Source of the DNA: Lasioglossum baleicum | Lineage: Eukaryota > Arthropoda > Insecta > Hymenoptera > Halictidae | Assembly (NCBI RefSeq): GCF_051020765.1 | Contig: NC_134941.1 | Coordinates: 13,578,001 to 13,642,000 of the forward strand | Reading direction: 5' to 3' | DNA: 64,000 nucleotides | Shown: piece by piece, positions 38,702 through 49,231 of the stretch | Layout: every line of letters starts with the position of its first letter | Position numbering within the stretch: the stretch's first letter is position 1 | Notes under the pieces: generated by a model | The model's input: the letters and a program-made list of their open reading frames with translations, nothing else | Told to the model about the DNA's origin: nothing | The model's database searches: none | Made by a program: the position numbers and the translations under genes

Positions 38702-38837
38702 TTAGGAAGCGTAATTTCTGCGTTTAATGGGCTTGGGCAATTCCTTGGCAGCTGCGGCTTGGTCCGTCGGCATTTTTGGCACCTCCGGAGCTGACGGCAG
38801 GCTGGAATCCTCTTGCGGAGTCAGCCAGTAGCTCGTT
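38702..38837 (-). CDS. Peroxidase exon 11: alternative or normal C-terminus
   Basis: After a good acceptor (CTGTTTCCAG, ending at 38838) the frame from exon 10 continues for 45 codons to TAA at 38704-38702 and ends in PKPIKRRNYAS. The phase match (AG + A) is exact and the piece begins TSYWLTPQEDSS. If the intron is kept instead, translation stops at the TAA inside the donor and yields 1545 rather than 1589 residues. No clear AATAAA lies in the first 100 nt downstream on this strand. Confidence 0.8.
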
Positions 38838-41800
38838 CTGGAAACAGGAAGAAAAACAAGACCGTTTTCTTGTCAAGAGCCTGTCTCTCCTGTGTCTTAT
38901 TGTTGTTGGGCTCTCGCTGCTCTAAAGATAAGCCGACGGATCTCCAGCTTGCGATAGATAAATAAGCGGAATTCACACTCGCGCGCGGAAGTGACACTAG
39001 CTCTTTGCGCTCGGAGCAATTTTAACTCCGGTAGCAAACGTTTCTTCCGACCCAGAATATTTTTAAAATATTTAGTAATTCATTAAGGAGGTAGATTCGT
39101 TCTTCCAGGATTGCAAGGGTACGTAAACGTAAACCCAACAAAAACATCCTGTAACCTCATGACTGGAGCGCTGTGTATGTAACCTTCCTCTTTAGAATGA
39201 GCCCAAAATTTGCTCAAATAAGGTCAAACAACTTCTGGGCGCAGACCCATGTTTCCACCCATGTTTCTAGTTACAATCCTAGGCTATACTACCCCCTTAA
39301 GGTGTAAAATTTCAAACTTTGATAATTATTCCTTTGAGTGTTTGTTATGGTGGACCTATGTACCAAATTTCAAGCTTGTAGGTCAATGGGAAGTACCCAA
39401 AAGGTTTTGATGATCTGTCAGTCAGTCAGTCTGTGACAAATTTAGCGATTTTTGAGGTCCTATATCTCGGAACCTACTAATGTTGGAAGATTAATGTTTT
39501 GTCAATATTGAGACATGATAGCATTTAACAAGTGTACGAAATTACATCTCTCCATCTGCTTTCAGTGCCGAGTTATAAGCCTCTAAGAAACGGCTAAGTT
39601 GTTTCGTGTAAAAGGAGGTAGTGCGAGAACTTGGCTGGTGCACTACCGTGCAGCTAGATAGGACTTTTGAGGGCGATCGCGGCCTAGATTGATCTTTTAT
39701 CTAGCGTTTCTGACTATTGAAAAACCCCATGTTTTCGTTACCGAGAAATGCAATCCTGGAAACGAGTCTACCCCCTTAAAAAAGAAGGTCCTTCCCGAAA
39801 GTCTCGGAATTCCCGAAAATATCTGTGATTCCCGACATTTTGAAGTTTCTCCATACTTCCAATAATTACAAGAATCTGAAAGCCATTGCGTTCTCGAAGA
39901 TTACATATCTTATGTAGTCGGGAATGTTTATATTAGTAATATTGTAGAAAGTAATTGCGAATAACGATACTTTCGGGAGTCCTAAATATTATTTGAATCC
40001 CGTACATTGTCGGAAATCCCGGATATTTTACAGGAATGCCGAACATTTTCGGGAATCTCGCACACCCCTAGTTCTTGCGTTCAAAAGTGCGCTAGAATAA
40101 AAATTACCTGTTAACAACAACTCCACCAGCTCCTCCCACGGACGCTGCATCCCCCGCCGCCTCATTCCTCGTCGCAGTCGTCACCTCTGCAATCTTCGTC
40201 TCGTTCCCACTCGCTTCAGCAACTCTGGAATCATCGACATCAGTTACACCAGCGGGTTCTGCAGCCTCTAGATTGCTGTGTCTCTGAGCAACGTCATCAT
40301 CCATTGGGAAATGCCTGTGCGTCGTAGCCTGGATCTCTACGTTATCAGGGTATCGATGCAACACGTTCTTCTCATAGTAATACTGCCCCGGTCTTCTAAT
40401 AGGTTGTCTATTATCAGTGCTGTGAGTCATCAATGGCCTTGGCACTTCGCTGGTCACCTGGTGCTCCCATCCGTGACCACTGTGACTGGCAGACTCCGTG
40501 GCTTCCGTCACTATCGTGACGCTGTGGACCTTCGACGGTTTCGGCCTCACGTGACTCTGATAAGAGGTTTCGGCTGACTCAGCCCATCGATCTTGAATCA
40601 TCGGTCTCTGCGTGGATTGATGGAACCGATTGTGATTACGATGATCGTAGCTGGGTCTGTCGGTGATGCTCGATGGGAAAGCAGCGTCATCCTGATACGG
40701 TCTGTTGGGTCTCTGATAATCGTTGTTCTTTATCGACTCAGGAAAAGGTCTCTGAGAGGAGTATTTTTGGAACCACGTTTCGGTAGTCCTTCTGTCGATT
40801 GGTCGGCTGGTGACAGACGAATAATCAAGACCTGGCCTGTCTTTCTGGTAAGTTGGAATGGAGGACCAACCGTCAGAGTCAGCTTGGATAGGTCGTTTGC
40901 TCGGCTGATAAGGTCTGTTCGATTCGTAACGATCTCTATCCTGATAAGAGGACACGCTAGACCAAGTCGAGTACTCGTATCTATCAGGATTGAGATCCCC
41001 AGGTCTAGGAACTGTCCCGTACCTCTCGTTCTGGTGCCAATTAGGGTCTTTCGAACTGTCCACGTAAGGTTTAAGTCTGTTCCCATAATCCTGGTTCCAA
41101 TGTCCAGGATCGGTCAATTGATTAATCAAACTCTGTTGTTGCAGTTCTTGCCAGTTCAGGGTATACTGACTGCCTGGTCTGCTGTAAGGAGGTTTGGAGG
41201 TATACTGCGGATTATTTTGGTACTGGGAGTCGTGACTAGGCCAAGGATTCGATGGAGGCTTTGGATCGTGATACTGAGGCCTATCGTTTACGTAATCCTG
41301 ATAAGGCCTCTGCGTAACTGGCCTCTGATAGTTGGTGTAATAAGTGTACAAGGTCGGTCGCGGACTGCTACCGGCGTAGCTGTCGTATAGCACGTCGTTG
41401 AGCATGTAGTTCGATTGGAAACCTTGACTGGGAGGATTAGGGTTGCTGGGATCATCGTAGGCGTGTGGAACGTAGGGTCGAACGGTGTGAGACAATGGCG
41501 GAGGCACTGTGGGGATTGGTTTAGGGGAGACATAAATTGGAATGTGCTGCAGAGGGCCCTGGCTGAGCGGTCTGTCGTTTGCATAATCGGGAGACGGTCT
41601 GGGAGGCAGACTGATTGGCCTATCGTTCGCATAATCGGGAGACGGTCTGGGAGGCAGACTGATTGGCCTATCGTTGACGTAATCAGTAGACGGTCTGGGA
41701 GGCAGACTAATTGGCTGATTCGCAGGTCTGTTGTTAACATAGTCGGCGGAAGGTCTGGAAGGCAGACTGCCCTGCTGCTTCGAAGGGTCAGTTTTCACAT

Positions 41801-44800
41801 GGGAGCCGAAGATTCCGTCTTTGACAAAGATAGGAGCATTCACGGCATTATTCTGCACCACTATGCTAACATTCTCAGGCGGCCCTAGTGGTTTCCTGAT
41901 GACAATCTTGTTGTTCTGATAGATACTAGTCTGAGTAGGCTGCCCCTTCTGTAACACGCTCTTCTTCGACTGATCTCCGATCTGCGAAACGATCTGACTG
42001 CTGGTTGTGGGTCTCGTGGTGGAGTTCTGAACAGGATTCTTCTTTTTCTTGAACGCGTCCAGGATCCCAGCTCTGCCTCTACCTTCTAGAGGACCCTCTT
42101 TCCAAAACTCCAAATCCAGAGAACCTAGGATTGGGTCTTGACAAGACACTCTCTGGTTCCTCATGGAGTCCTGAGTTAAGAAAACGAAAGGTTGGAGGGT
42201 TTCTATTTCGTCCATGGTTTGACAGAGCACCTCAGCTAGACTGACGCGTCTGATTTGCTGAAGCTGTCCCGGAGTGAAGCTACTCTCTTGGTTAGGGTTC
42301 TCGTACCAGAACCTGTCGCCTCTGCGAAGGTTACTGAACTGTTGGCCGATGATGCAGGCGAAGGTTGGACCTACCAGTCCTCCGCTCACTGATTTCTCTG
42401 CTAGGCCTGCCGTGAACAGGTCGATGTCCTCCACGAAGCTGTAGACTTGCCTGAACTGTAATACTACCTCTGCTGACATCACCCGGTTTAGGTCCTCGAA
42501 GCTCTTGATGGGTGAGAGACCGCAAGGTTCTCGCCAGTGAACGTATGGGGGAATTCCGTGGTCTCTGCCTCGCTGGATGTTTATGGAGGCTAGGTCCATG
42601 CCGAAGGGGAACCGTGGGGTTTGGAAGAGGTGATTGGTCAGCTCCTCGCTGATGTGCTCGTCCCTTTTCTGAGAAGGCTGATTGATTAGACCGAGCAGCA
42701 GACGGTCCACTGATCCCGCTGTCTCTAGGTTCGCTGGGTTGCTGAACTCTTTGTGGATCGTCACGTCTGGAACGAAGTCGTTGATATTGCGACTCCACCA
42801 AAAATTTCATCATAGTCTCGTTTCCAGGATTGCGAAGGTGCGCCTTCCTATTTCTCGATATTGCAGAGGTGCTACTGAAAAACCCTTTACATTGTCGAGA
42901 GATGAGAAGGCGCATATTTTTTTAAATATTTAAGTGTCTAGGCCCTCCAATTTTAGAATATTAAAAATTTTTTATATTTAAACCTCTAGGCACCCCAATT
43001 TCCAAATATTCAAATTACACCTCGTAAACGTAAATAGCACTTTTAAGGGCGACTGCGACCTGGATTGATCTTTTATCTAGCGCTTTTGACTGCTGAAAAC
43101 CCCCATCTTCGCATTATCGAGAAATCAGAAGGCGCATCCCGCACCCTTGCAACCCTGGACACGAGACTACCCTCTTAAACTATTTCACTCACTATTCAAA
43201 ATAGGCTGATGATCGCTATCAAATCGAACGAAGCTATGCTGCACCAGGGAATGACCAAACCGATAAGCAGCAGCAGCGAACCCATTAGCAATAGTAGGAT
43301 TCACCGAGGGATTGTATCCTTCGTAGTACCCCTTCTTCAAGACCTCCAGGTCGAATATCTTCATCACGTCGAGACCTAAAGCATTCCAGACTCCGTTAGT
43401 TCAGGAATTCTTTGTCAATCCGTTTTTTACGTAATTCCACGTACCAAGAACGATCGGTAAGAATTCTCTGTAAGTGATATGCTGCGTGACAGCGCCCACG
43501 ATCCTTCTGGATTCCTGGAATAGCTTCTCGTCGTTCCAGTGAGGATTCAAGGCGGCTAGTTTCGTTGCTATTCTATTGTGAAGCCTCAGGAAGACCACGT
43601 GGAGAGACGTGAGGGCTGGTTGCTCGCCTAATCGACCGTCGCCAGCGCGGAAACAGTTTGTCGATAACGATCCACGACGACAGGGGTCGGAGTCCTGTTT
43701 CGGGAGCGCCGGTCTCGGCGATTGGAGTTTTCCGTACTGCAAGAAGCCTGGGGAAAGAACGACGTTGCATCGATTAAATGATTTGTATCGATGTGACTCG
43801 AGTGGTGATTCAAAATATTATTTACAGGATTAAATATGTTGGTATCAAACCTATTATTTATCATTCAAGTATTTTATGAGGTATTATATCAATTTCAAAT
43901 CCACAAAATCATATAGAATAGAATTATTCTTGATCGGAAGAAATGTTTGATTTTCGAGTCACAATAACTCCGAGTGCAAAGGGTTAGTAGATATTTTTGA
44001 TACAGTAGAAACTGAACAACTGGCCGTATAAATCAGTGTGGAAGGTAGATGCTCACCGTTTCGGAACAGCCGCAAGGTGTCTGATTGGAAAGCGTTGCTG
44101 CTGTACACGGTGGACGCGTCCAGGTAGCTTGTCACCTGCGACAACTGTTCCCTGGGGCCGAATTTGCAGTCTTCTCTGGGAGCTGGACCACTCCGAAGAA
44201 ACTCCAGACACTTTACCCCTAGAGGACCGAAGAAACTGTCTTCCGCGCTCACGCTGATCGGCAGGCACTCGGGATGCTGGAAAAATACACCTGATCAGTA
44301 TACTGTATGTAGCAGTCGAATTATTAGATCGCGGATCCGTATGCAAAATAAAAATTGTCCGAGTCGATTGTAAGAAAGAATTTGAATGGGACACACAACA
44401 TCATTAAACTCTTATAATTCATCGTATCGGACCATTCCATTTCAGTCAGTATCTAATTTATACCAGTTGACAAAACACATTTTTAAAATTTTCGTTATTG
44501 GGCCAGCTAAAGAAGTTCTAAAAATCAATTTTTAGTATTGTTTTTCACAATTCCGACCAAATGCATTATTTCAACTTATTCATTAGACGTCATTTACTAA
44601 ACTAATTCTTCTAGCCTTGCAGAGAAATTGAAGTCGTTTGGTCCATTCATATAAAAGTTGTTCTGATTTATAGTGTGTGGAATCAGTTATGCTCCTTACT
44701 GTACATATATTGAAATGAGCGTTTCGATATACAAATTATTATACAACGATTATGTGCAATTGCCGGAGGTTGACGATAGATGAATATTAACCATGAAATC

Positions 44801-47800
44801 TGGAGGCTGGAATCCAGTACCAAAGTTGAGGCAGCATTGGGGAATGGTCCCGTTGAATCCTCTGCTCTGGCCAGTGGCTGAAATATTGATCATGAAAACG
44901 ATATTCAAATCTGTGAAATGAAATTCTAGAATAAATTTCACGAGTAATCAATTATTAATGGACCTTTTTATTAAGGGATGTTTATGCATTTTCCAATTTT
45001 CATCGACAAGTTTCAAGAAAGTGGAATGCAATACAATCCTATTTTGAATGGAAACATCCTTTTCTGAACATGTTCATAAGCCATAAATGCCCAAAGATCC
45101 GCAGTCAAATTACTAATTTTAATCAAACCTGTTATGTCATGATCCACGAATTGTCCCCATTGCATCAGCATGTGAGTGACGGATGCTAGAGGCACGTCAC
45201 TGTCCTTATGGATGATCCTGGTCACATCTCGTGCACTTGGCAGAGGAGATCCAGATATCGATCTTCGTACACTCTGGACTCCGTCTCCGTAAACTGGAGA
45301 CAGGAATCTGTAACAATCGAAGAAAGAATTATTTCACTGAAAGTTAAAATCAAGATTTTAATTTTCTCATCAATATTACCTGCTCATGGGAGACATGGCA
45401 GACCCCCACCAAAGGTTCTGCAGATTATTACAGCTGCCATCGGAAGTCCTGTATCGCAAACTAGCCGGTGGACACTCTGGAACTCCTCTGTTTGGACAGT
45501 GACGTTGAAGTGGATTGCTTTGACTTCGTCGAGCGAGCAACGACTCCGTCGGAGCGTCCGGAAATCTTTGGGAAAGAACATTTCGGTATTAAAGAACGCG
45601 GCTCCGAAGTCGGCTAGAAGCCAGGAAAACGTATGTGTCCCTTACTTCTTCTTGAACATCGTGGTACTCTGAAGCACCGCGAAACCATACTTCGCCAGCG
45701 CTCTCGCCTCCTCCGTCTGGTCGTTGAAAGCTGCCACATATTTCGCCGGGTTGTCCGAGTCGAGGTAGAGACCTGTCGTCGAAGTATTATTTGCCAATCC
45801 ATTCTTTGCGAAAATAGAGTGCTTTCGACATCAATGGACAAGATACAGGAAGTTGTAAATCGTTGGTGATAGTGACGGTCAAGACATTGATGACTCTAAC
45901 CAGCCATAAACTGACTTACGATGATAGTAAGTTAGCTTGGGATCATAGTAAAGTAGCTTAACATCATAATAAATTAGATTAGCTTCGCCGTTGCTATCAC
46001 TTTGCAGCCTAAAAATAACATGTACCTTCCGGATTTTTTTTAAACAAAAGGAACGACCGAGTCAGAATTATTTTTACTGGAGGTTGTTATGCGAATCTCG
46101 AAGAGTTCAATAATATTTTTGAAACCAAGCCACTATTTCCAGTTTGTGGTTTATTATATTATATAAATTAGATTAGCTTGGTCGTTGCTATCACTTCGCG
46201 GCCTAAAAATAACATGTACCTTCCGGATTTTTTTTAAACAAAAGGAACGACCGAGTCAGAATTATTTTTACCGGAGGTTGTTATGCGAACCTTGAAGAGT
46301 TCAATAATATTTTTTAAACCAATCCATTATTTCTAGTTTGTTGAGATAATTTAACAAAACTTGGCTGTATCTTCTCCCTTGATAAACAATAAATAAATAA
46401 CGCAACGAACCCAAGGAGTAGAGCGTGGGCTCAGTGACGAAGTACAGATCCTTCATGGCCTGGAGTCCGAAATTCGCGGCCTCCAGAAGGTCCTCTTCTC
46501 CAGGCTCGGTTTTCTCTTGGTCCCGGGGATCCTCGCCATCGTTTTCCGCGGACACAGCCTCGTCGTCTCCATTATCCACGACAGCAGTCCTCTCGGAAAG
46601 TCCTGCCGGATTTCTCGGCGAATGATTCTCCTCGGGTAGGCTCGAATTTCTCTCTATCTCGAGAGAAACACTCTTGCTCGAGAATTGATCCGGTGTCGTG
46701 TTTTCCGGGGCTGGTTCCCGTCGACTCGTATTTTCCAGCGAGTTTCTCAGTGTCTCCTCCGAGAATTCCGTTTCCTCGGGTTCTACGTTGGTCGATTCGT
46801 TGACGGAATCTGCTGCGACCGTTTTCGGTTCGACGTTCTCCGAGAGTTTCGACGGATCCGTTCGCAGGAGCAGTTTCCGCACTTGCTCGACGATCTCCGC
46901 GTATCGATTAAGGTCTTCGGGAATGAACAGGGTTTCTGTGGGATGCTGATTCTCCTCCTCTCTAGATCCTCGTTGATCCGGTGGTGAGTCTCGTAAGGTT
47001 AATGGGGCGGCTGAGTCTTCCTTTGACGGGGTTCCATGGTTTGCGATTTTCGACAGCGCGGGGGAGAGCAGGGCGAGGAGGATTCTGCAAGGAACATACT
47101 CCTGTTTTATAGGAGAAGCCAACATTTGCACAGACGAGGAAGAAGTTTTAGAACATTTGTCAGACAGGAATTAATCGTTGAATATTTTGTTCAACTTGTG
47201 ACGTCAACTTTCTCACGAGACGAGCTACGACGAACGTGAATGGCTCGTTCCTCGTGCACACGTTGAGTACCGTTGAGTCGCAGCACGTGCGGCCCACCTC
47301 CATTTGCATTCCGTCGCGTCCCCTGCATTTAATTGCGACGAGATCGCCAGACGAATCGCCTGGCCCATCATCCACGATTCCTGTCACGGTCCCGTCGAAC
47401 TGGATCATCGATCACCGATGCGCAGATTCGCATTCGTAATATGTAAATACCCGTTACCCACATTTTGCAACCCTATTACACGCCGCGAATACCGAACCGC
47501 TCGAGAAACGCGTCGCGCGATGCGTTTTCGCGGAAATCGGCCCCTAGGAAATCCCAGAACTTTCGAAAGATCACTATTACACTGGGAATAAATAAATTTA
47601 TGATCTCAGGTTTATATTTTAGCATCAAGAGATTATAGGAACTGCAGTAGCTGGCTGTATGTAATTTTTACATAACCTGGATCCAATAATTGAGACTGTT
47701 TCGTCAGAGTAGGTTAACAAGGAATTTCCAGTAATTTATCTAGGTTGCACCGCGATGGTTTACCGTGTCAGAAGGAGGAAGCTGGAGAGACCGCCATTAA

Positions 47801-48641
47801 TGACAACTCATTGAAAGGTAGTAAACAACGAAAGGAAACCACGAGCACCACGACCAAGTAACACGGATGCTTTATTTGGAATGTGGAAAGATGTAACGGG
47901 ACAGCCGATCGTGGGATGCTGGCACGGAACGAAACAACCAAATTGTGTTCTCTTTGTTGCGATCAACACCTGACTTGCCCGTACAAAACATTCCACAGAC
48001 CGCTCGAGGCGTACCACAATTCGTGCATTCGTACATTTGTGTATTTTTCATGTCGAAACAAATTTCCATAAAATCAATTTTAATCTTTAAAGATTGCTAA
48101 CAAGTGCTAGCTTGCTCCTTACTGGAGTGGACACATTCGTATATTCGTACATTCTTCATCTCATCCCAATCTAGACACAAAATTAGCCAGTCTACTAGAA
48201 CAGTAAGAAATCCTACTTTGCTGGTGAAAACAATGTCCAAACAAATTCGTATAAAAACAATTTTAATCTTTAAAGATTGCTAACAAGCGTTTTAGCTTGT
48301 ACCTTACTGGAGTGGACGCATTCAAAATTCACAACAAAAATTTGCCAGTCTACTAGAACAGTCAGAAGTATTACTGCTGGTGAAAACAATGTCCAAACAA
48401 ACTTCTATAAAATCAATTTTGCTTGCACCTTACTGGAGTGGATCGAAATACCAGAAATTGCTTAAACAATCCAGCCACGTTACCAATGAAAAATAATAAA
48501 ATTGATTGCATTCGACGAATCTAAGAACATTTCCTACAAAGACCGTAAAACAGCAAAAAGATTCGATGTTCAGTGAAAGATGAAGAAGAATGTGTTCAAC
48601 AGCGTGTTTTAATTAAAGACTCACAGGGCGGCAGGTGTCAT
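38702..48641 (-). CDS. Secreted animal-type haem peroxidase with long repetitive C-terminal tail (11 coding exons)
   Basis: Predicted extracellular haem peroxidase that oxidises substrates with hydrogen peroxide. Coding exons, 5' to 3' on the minus strand: 48641-48625, 47084-46411, 45772-45646, 45565-45380, 45307-45129, 44877-44792, 44276-44057, 43747-43445, 43375-43193, 42766-40108, 38837-38702. All introns are GT-AG and the phases close exactly to 4770 nt (1589 aa). Visible residues: distal Gln387, Asp390 and His391 in WGQFVDHD; Arg535 and Glu538 in GRLGEQ; proximal His639 in RFGHSL; Asn721 in NIQRGRDHG; calcium loop TSYLDASTVYSS. The spacings His391-Arg535 (144) and Asp390-Glu538 (148) equal those of myeloperoxidase, so covalent haem linkage is expected; the Met that forms its third link is Gln here. 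Order: signal peptide (1-20), acidic propeptide (to about 230), peroxidase domain (about 275-860), then a Pro/Tyr/Arg-rich tail. Insect peroxinectin/chorion-peroxidase-like families are the nearest relatives I know; the exact orthologue is not assigned. Confidence 0.93.
39093..39779. mobile_element. Family D foldback MITE in peroxidase intron 10
   Basis: The ends are inverted: TTAAGGAGGTAGATTCGT on the left, and the right end in reverse reads TTAAGGGGGTAGACTCG. An extra copy of the same end (ACTACCCCCTTAAGG) lies inside at about 39285-39300, so this is probably a nested or composite element. A CAGT tetranucleotide run is at 39417-39432. A family-B-like end (GCTCTTTGCGCTCGGAGC) flanks it at about 39000. 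Confidence 0.55.
40108..42766 (-). CDS. Peroxidase exon 10: C-terminal half of the domain plus giant Pro/Tyr-rich tail
   Basis: This 2659-nt exon starts after TTCGTTCCAG and opens with NVTIHKEF. It holds the haem-pocket Asn721 and the typical end of the domain (GPTFACIIGQQF, RRGDRFWYEN). From about residue 850 the protein becomes low complexity. Near residues 950-1050 are degenerate 16-residue repeats of the type RPS.DY.NDRPISLPP, then long runs rich in Tyr, Gln, Asn, Arg and Pro (YQ.RPYQ, RYESNRPYQ). The tail has no membrane segment. Abundant Tyr next to a peroxidase domain would allow dityrosine self-crosslinking or matrix binding; this is inference. The exon ends AACAG|GTAATT. Both long plus-strand open frames over this exon are shadows of the biased composition. 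Confidence 0.93.
41565..41770 (-). repeat. 48-bp coding tandem repeat in the peroxidase tail
   Basis: About four copies of a 48-bp unit encode RPS.DY.NDRPISLPP. The two central copies are nearly identical and the outer ones are diverged, which suggests recent unequal exchange within the exon. The frame is kept throughout. Confidence 0.85.
42767..43192 (-). mobile_element. Peroxidase intron 9, mostly one foldback MITE (family D)
   Basis: The 426-nt intron holds an imperfect inverted repeat from about 42812 to 43178. One arm begins AGTCTCGTTTCCAGGATTGC, and the other read in reverse begins GTAGTCTCGTGTCCAGGGTT. The same arms occur in the family D element at 39093-39779. Only about 14 nt (donor side) and 45 nt (acceptor side) of the intron lie outside the element. 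Confidence 0.6.
43800..43990. mobile_element. Family B MITE in peroxidase intron 7
   Basis: This copy runs from ACTCGAGTGGTGATTC to GAGTGCAAAGGGTTAG. Related copies at 20.36-20.8 and 49.23-49.45 kb keep the fuller end TTAACCCTTTGCACTCGG; here one end has lost about 18 bp. It lies inside the 309-nt intron 43748-44056. The internal sequence (TAAATATGTTGGTATC, GATCGGAAGAAATGTTTGA) is shared with the other copies. Confidence 0.6.
44990..45115. mobile_element. Family A MITE fragment in peroxidase intron 5
   Basis: The stretch GGGATGTTTATGCATTTTCC through AAAGATCCGCAGTC matches the family A ends (terminal repeat AGACTGCGGATCTTTATGCA). One end is about 14 bp from the donor of exon 5. The left end has decayed. 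A second family A end (ATCGCGGATCCGTATGCAAA) sits at about 44321 in intron 6. Confidence 0.5.
45971..46345. repeat. 194-bp tandem duplication in peroxidase intron 2
   Basis: Two near-identical copies with starts (AAATTAGATTAGCTT) at 45971 and 46165 include the shared block CCTAAAAATAACATGTACC. They account for most of the length of the 638-nt intron 45773-46410. No coding potential. Confidence 0.85.
46411..47084 (-). CDS. Peroxidase exon 2: rest of signal peptide and acidic propeptide
   Basis: The exon completes the signal peptide, then encodes about 205 residues very rich in Glu, Asp, Ser, Pro and Asn with no domain I recognise. Several N-x-S/T sites are visible (for example NES, NTS, NTT, NSS). 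It ends in a hydrophobic/aromatic stretch (LYFVTEPTLYSLG) that runs into the conserved pre-domain part in exon 3. Arthropod peroxidases often carry a propeptide before the catalytic chain; cleavage here is inferred. The acceptor is CTTGCAG and the donor GTTCGT. Confidence 0.85.
48061..48455. repeat. 183-bp tandem repeat, about 2.3 copies, in peroxidase intron 1
   Basis: CAATTTTAATCTTTAAAGAT starts at 48075 and 48258. A third, internally deleted copy starts at 48414. Each copy has CTTACTGGAGTGGA and CCAGTCTACTAGAACAGT. Confidence 0.85.
48625..48641 (-). CDS. Peroxidase exon 1: start codon and first part of the signal peptide
   Basis: A 17-nt coding piece, ATG plus four codons plus CT, is followed by a strong donor (GTGAGT, 48624-48619). 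Joined to the acceptor at 47085 (CTTGCAG) it gives MTPAALILLALLSPALSKIA, a textbook signal peptide, and the phases (2+1) match. The rival reading starts at an in-frame ATG at 47125 inside intron 1; it would place charged residues (KQE) before the hydrophobic core. I prefer the spliced start. The 5' UTR and transcription start are not resolved. Confidence 0.75.
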
Positions 48642-48643
48642 GG

Positions 48644-48646
48644 CAT
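48644..48646 (-). promoter_or_regulatory. Upstream ATG giving a two-codon uORF that overlaps the peroxidase start
   Basis: Just before the peroxidase ATG the minus strand reads ATGCCATGACA. The first ATG opens ATG-CCA-TGA, whose stop shares bases with the main start (ATGA). Such a minimal uORF would normally lower initiation or need reinitiation. Whether the mRNA includes it depends on the real 5' end. Confidence 0.4.
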
Positions 48647-49231
48647 CCGGAAGTTCGCTCGAATCGCAGTGCACGTCGTCGCGTCACTGTTCCACCCCCA
48701 CAAAGTTCCTGAAGACGTTTAAAATGGCGTCGACCGCGACACACGCGGCCTTCCCGAGGACGGTTCACCAAGTACTAAGCCCCGTGGAGGCCAGTCGACC
48801 GGTCTTATCCGCGATGAACGATACAGGACGTATTTTTTTTCCGCTATTTGCTCGATCCGGTCGGTCATGTACCTTTTTCTCGGATTTTTACTGTTACTCG
48901 ACTGGCCTCCGGGCGTCACCTCTTTGATTTCGACTGTGCAGCTTCCGCGATCCGCGTCTTGATCGCTCGGGGAGAGGGATCTTTCTCTCTGTCGCGAGAG
49001 GAGCGTCCTCTTTTTAATAAGAGAGAGCGAGACCACGATGATTTTTTAATTCGACGCCTCGAGCCGACGATCCACAGCGCTGTTCCTGTTAGATCAGGAC
49101 TGGCGCTATGCTAATCGACACTCGATGGCCTACTGGACCACAGAATCATTTTATTCTGCGTAGTTCGTCGGTCTAATTACTTCCTCTTTAACCAACGCGC
49201 ACTGTTACATTGAATTTTTCTTGCTGAAACA
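48647..49231. other. 5' flank and probable promoter of the peroxidase gene
   Basis: CpG-rich. On the minus strand an A/T-rich TTATTAAAAAG lies at about 49010 and an ACAGTCG initiator-like site near 48940; neither is decisive. Frames on both strands in 48.64-49.1 kb are probably UTR or promoter. Confidence 0.35.

Noticed and set aside
39417..39432. CAGT tandem run and other short direct repeats as a possible CRISPR array
   Set aside because: Too short and without spacers; the genome is eukaryotic.
40593..41888. Long plus-strand open frames (265 and 157 codons) rich in Arg, Ile, Val and Ser
   Set aside because: They are antisense shadows of the biased peroxidase tail on the minus strand and share its repeats.
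47123..47125. ATG as peroxidase start codon inside intron 1
   Set aside because: The spliced start at 48641 gives a far better signal peptide and an exact phase match. Not excluded as an alternative start.
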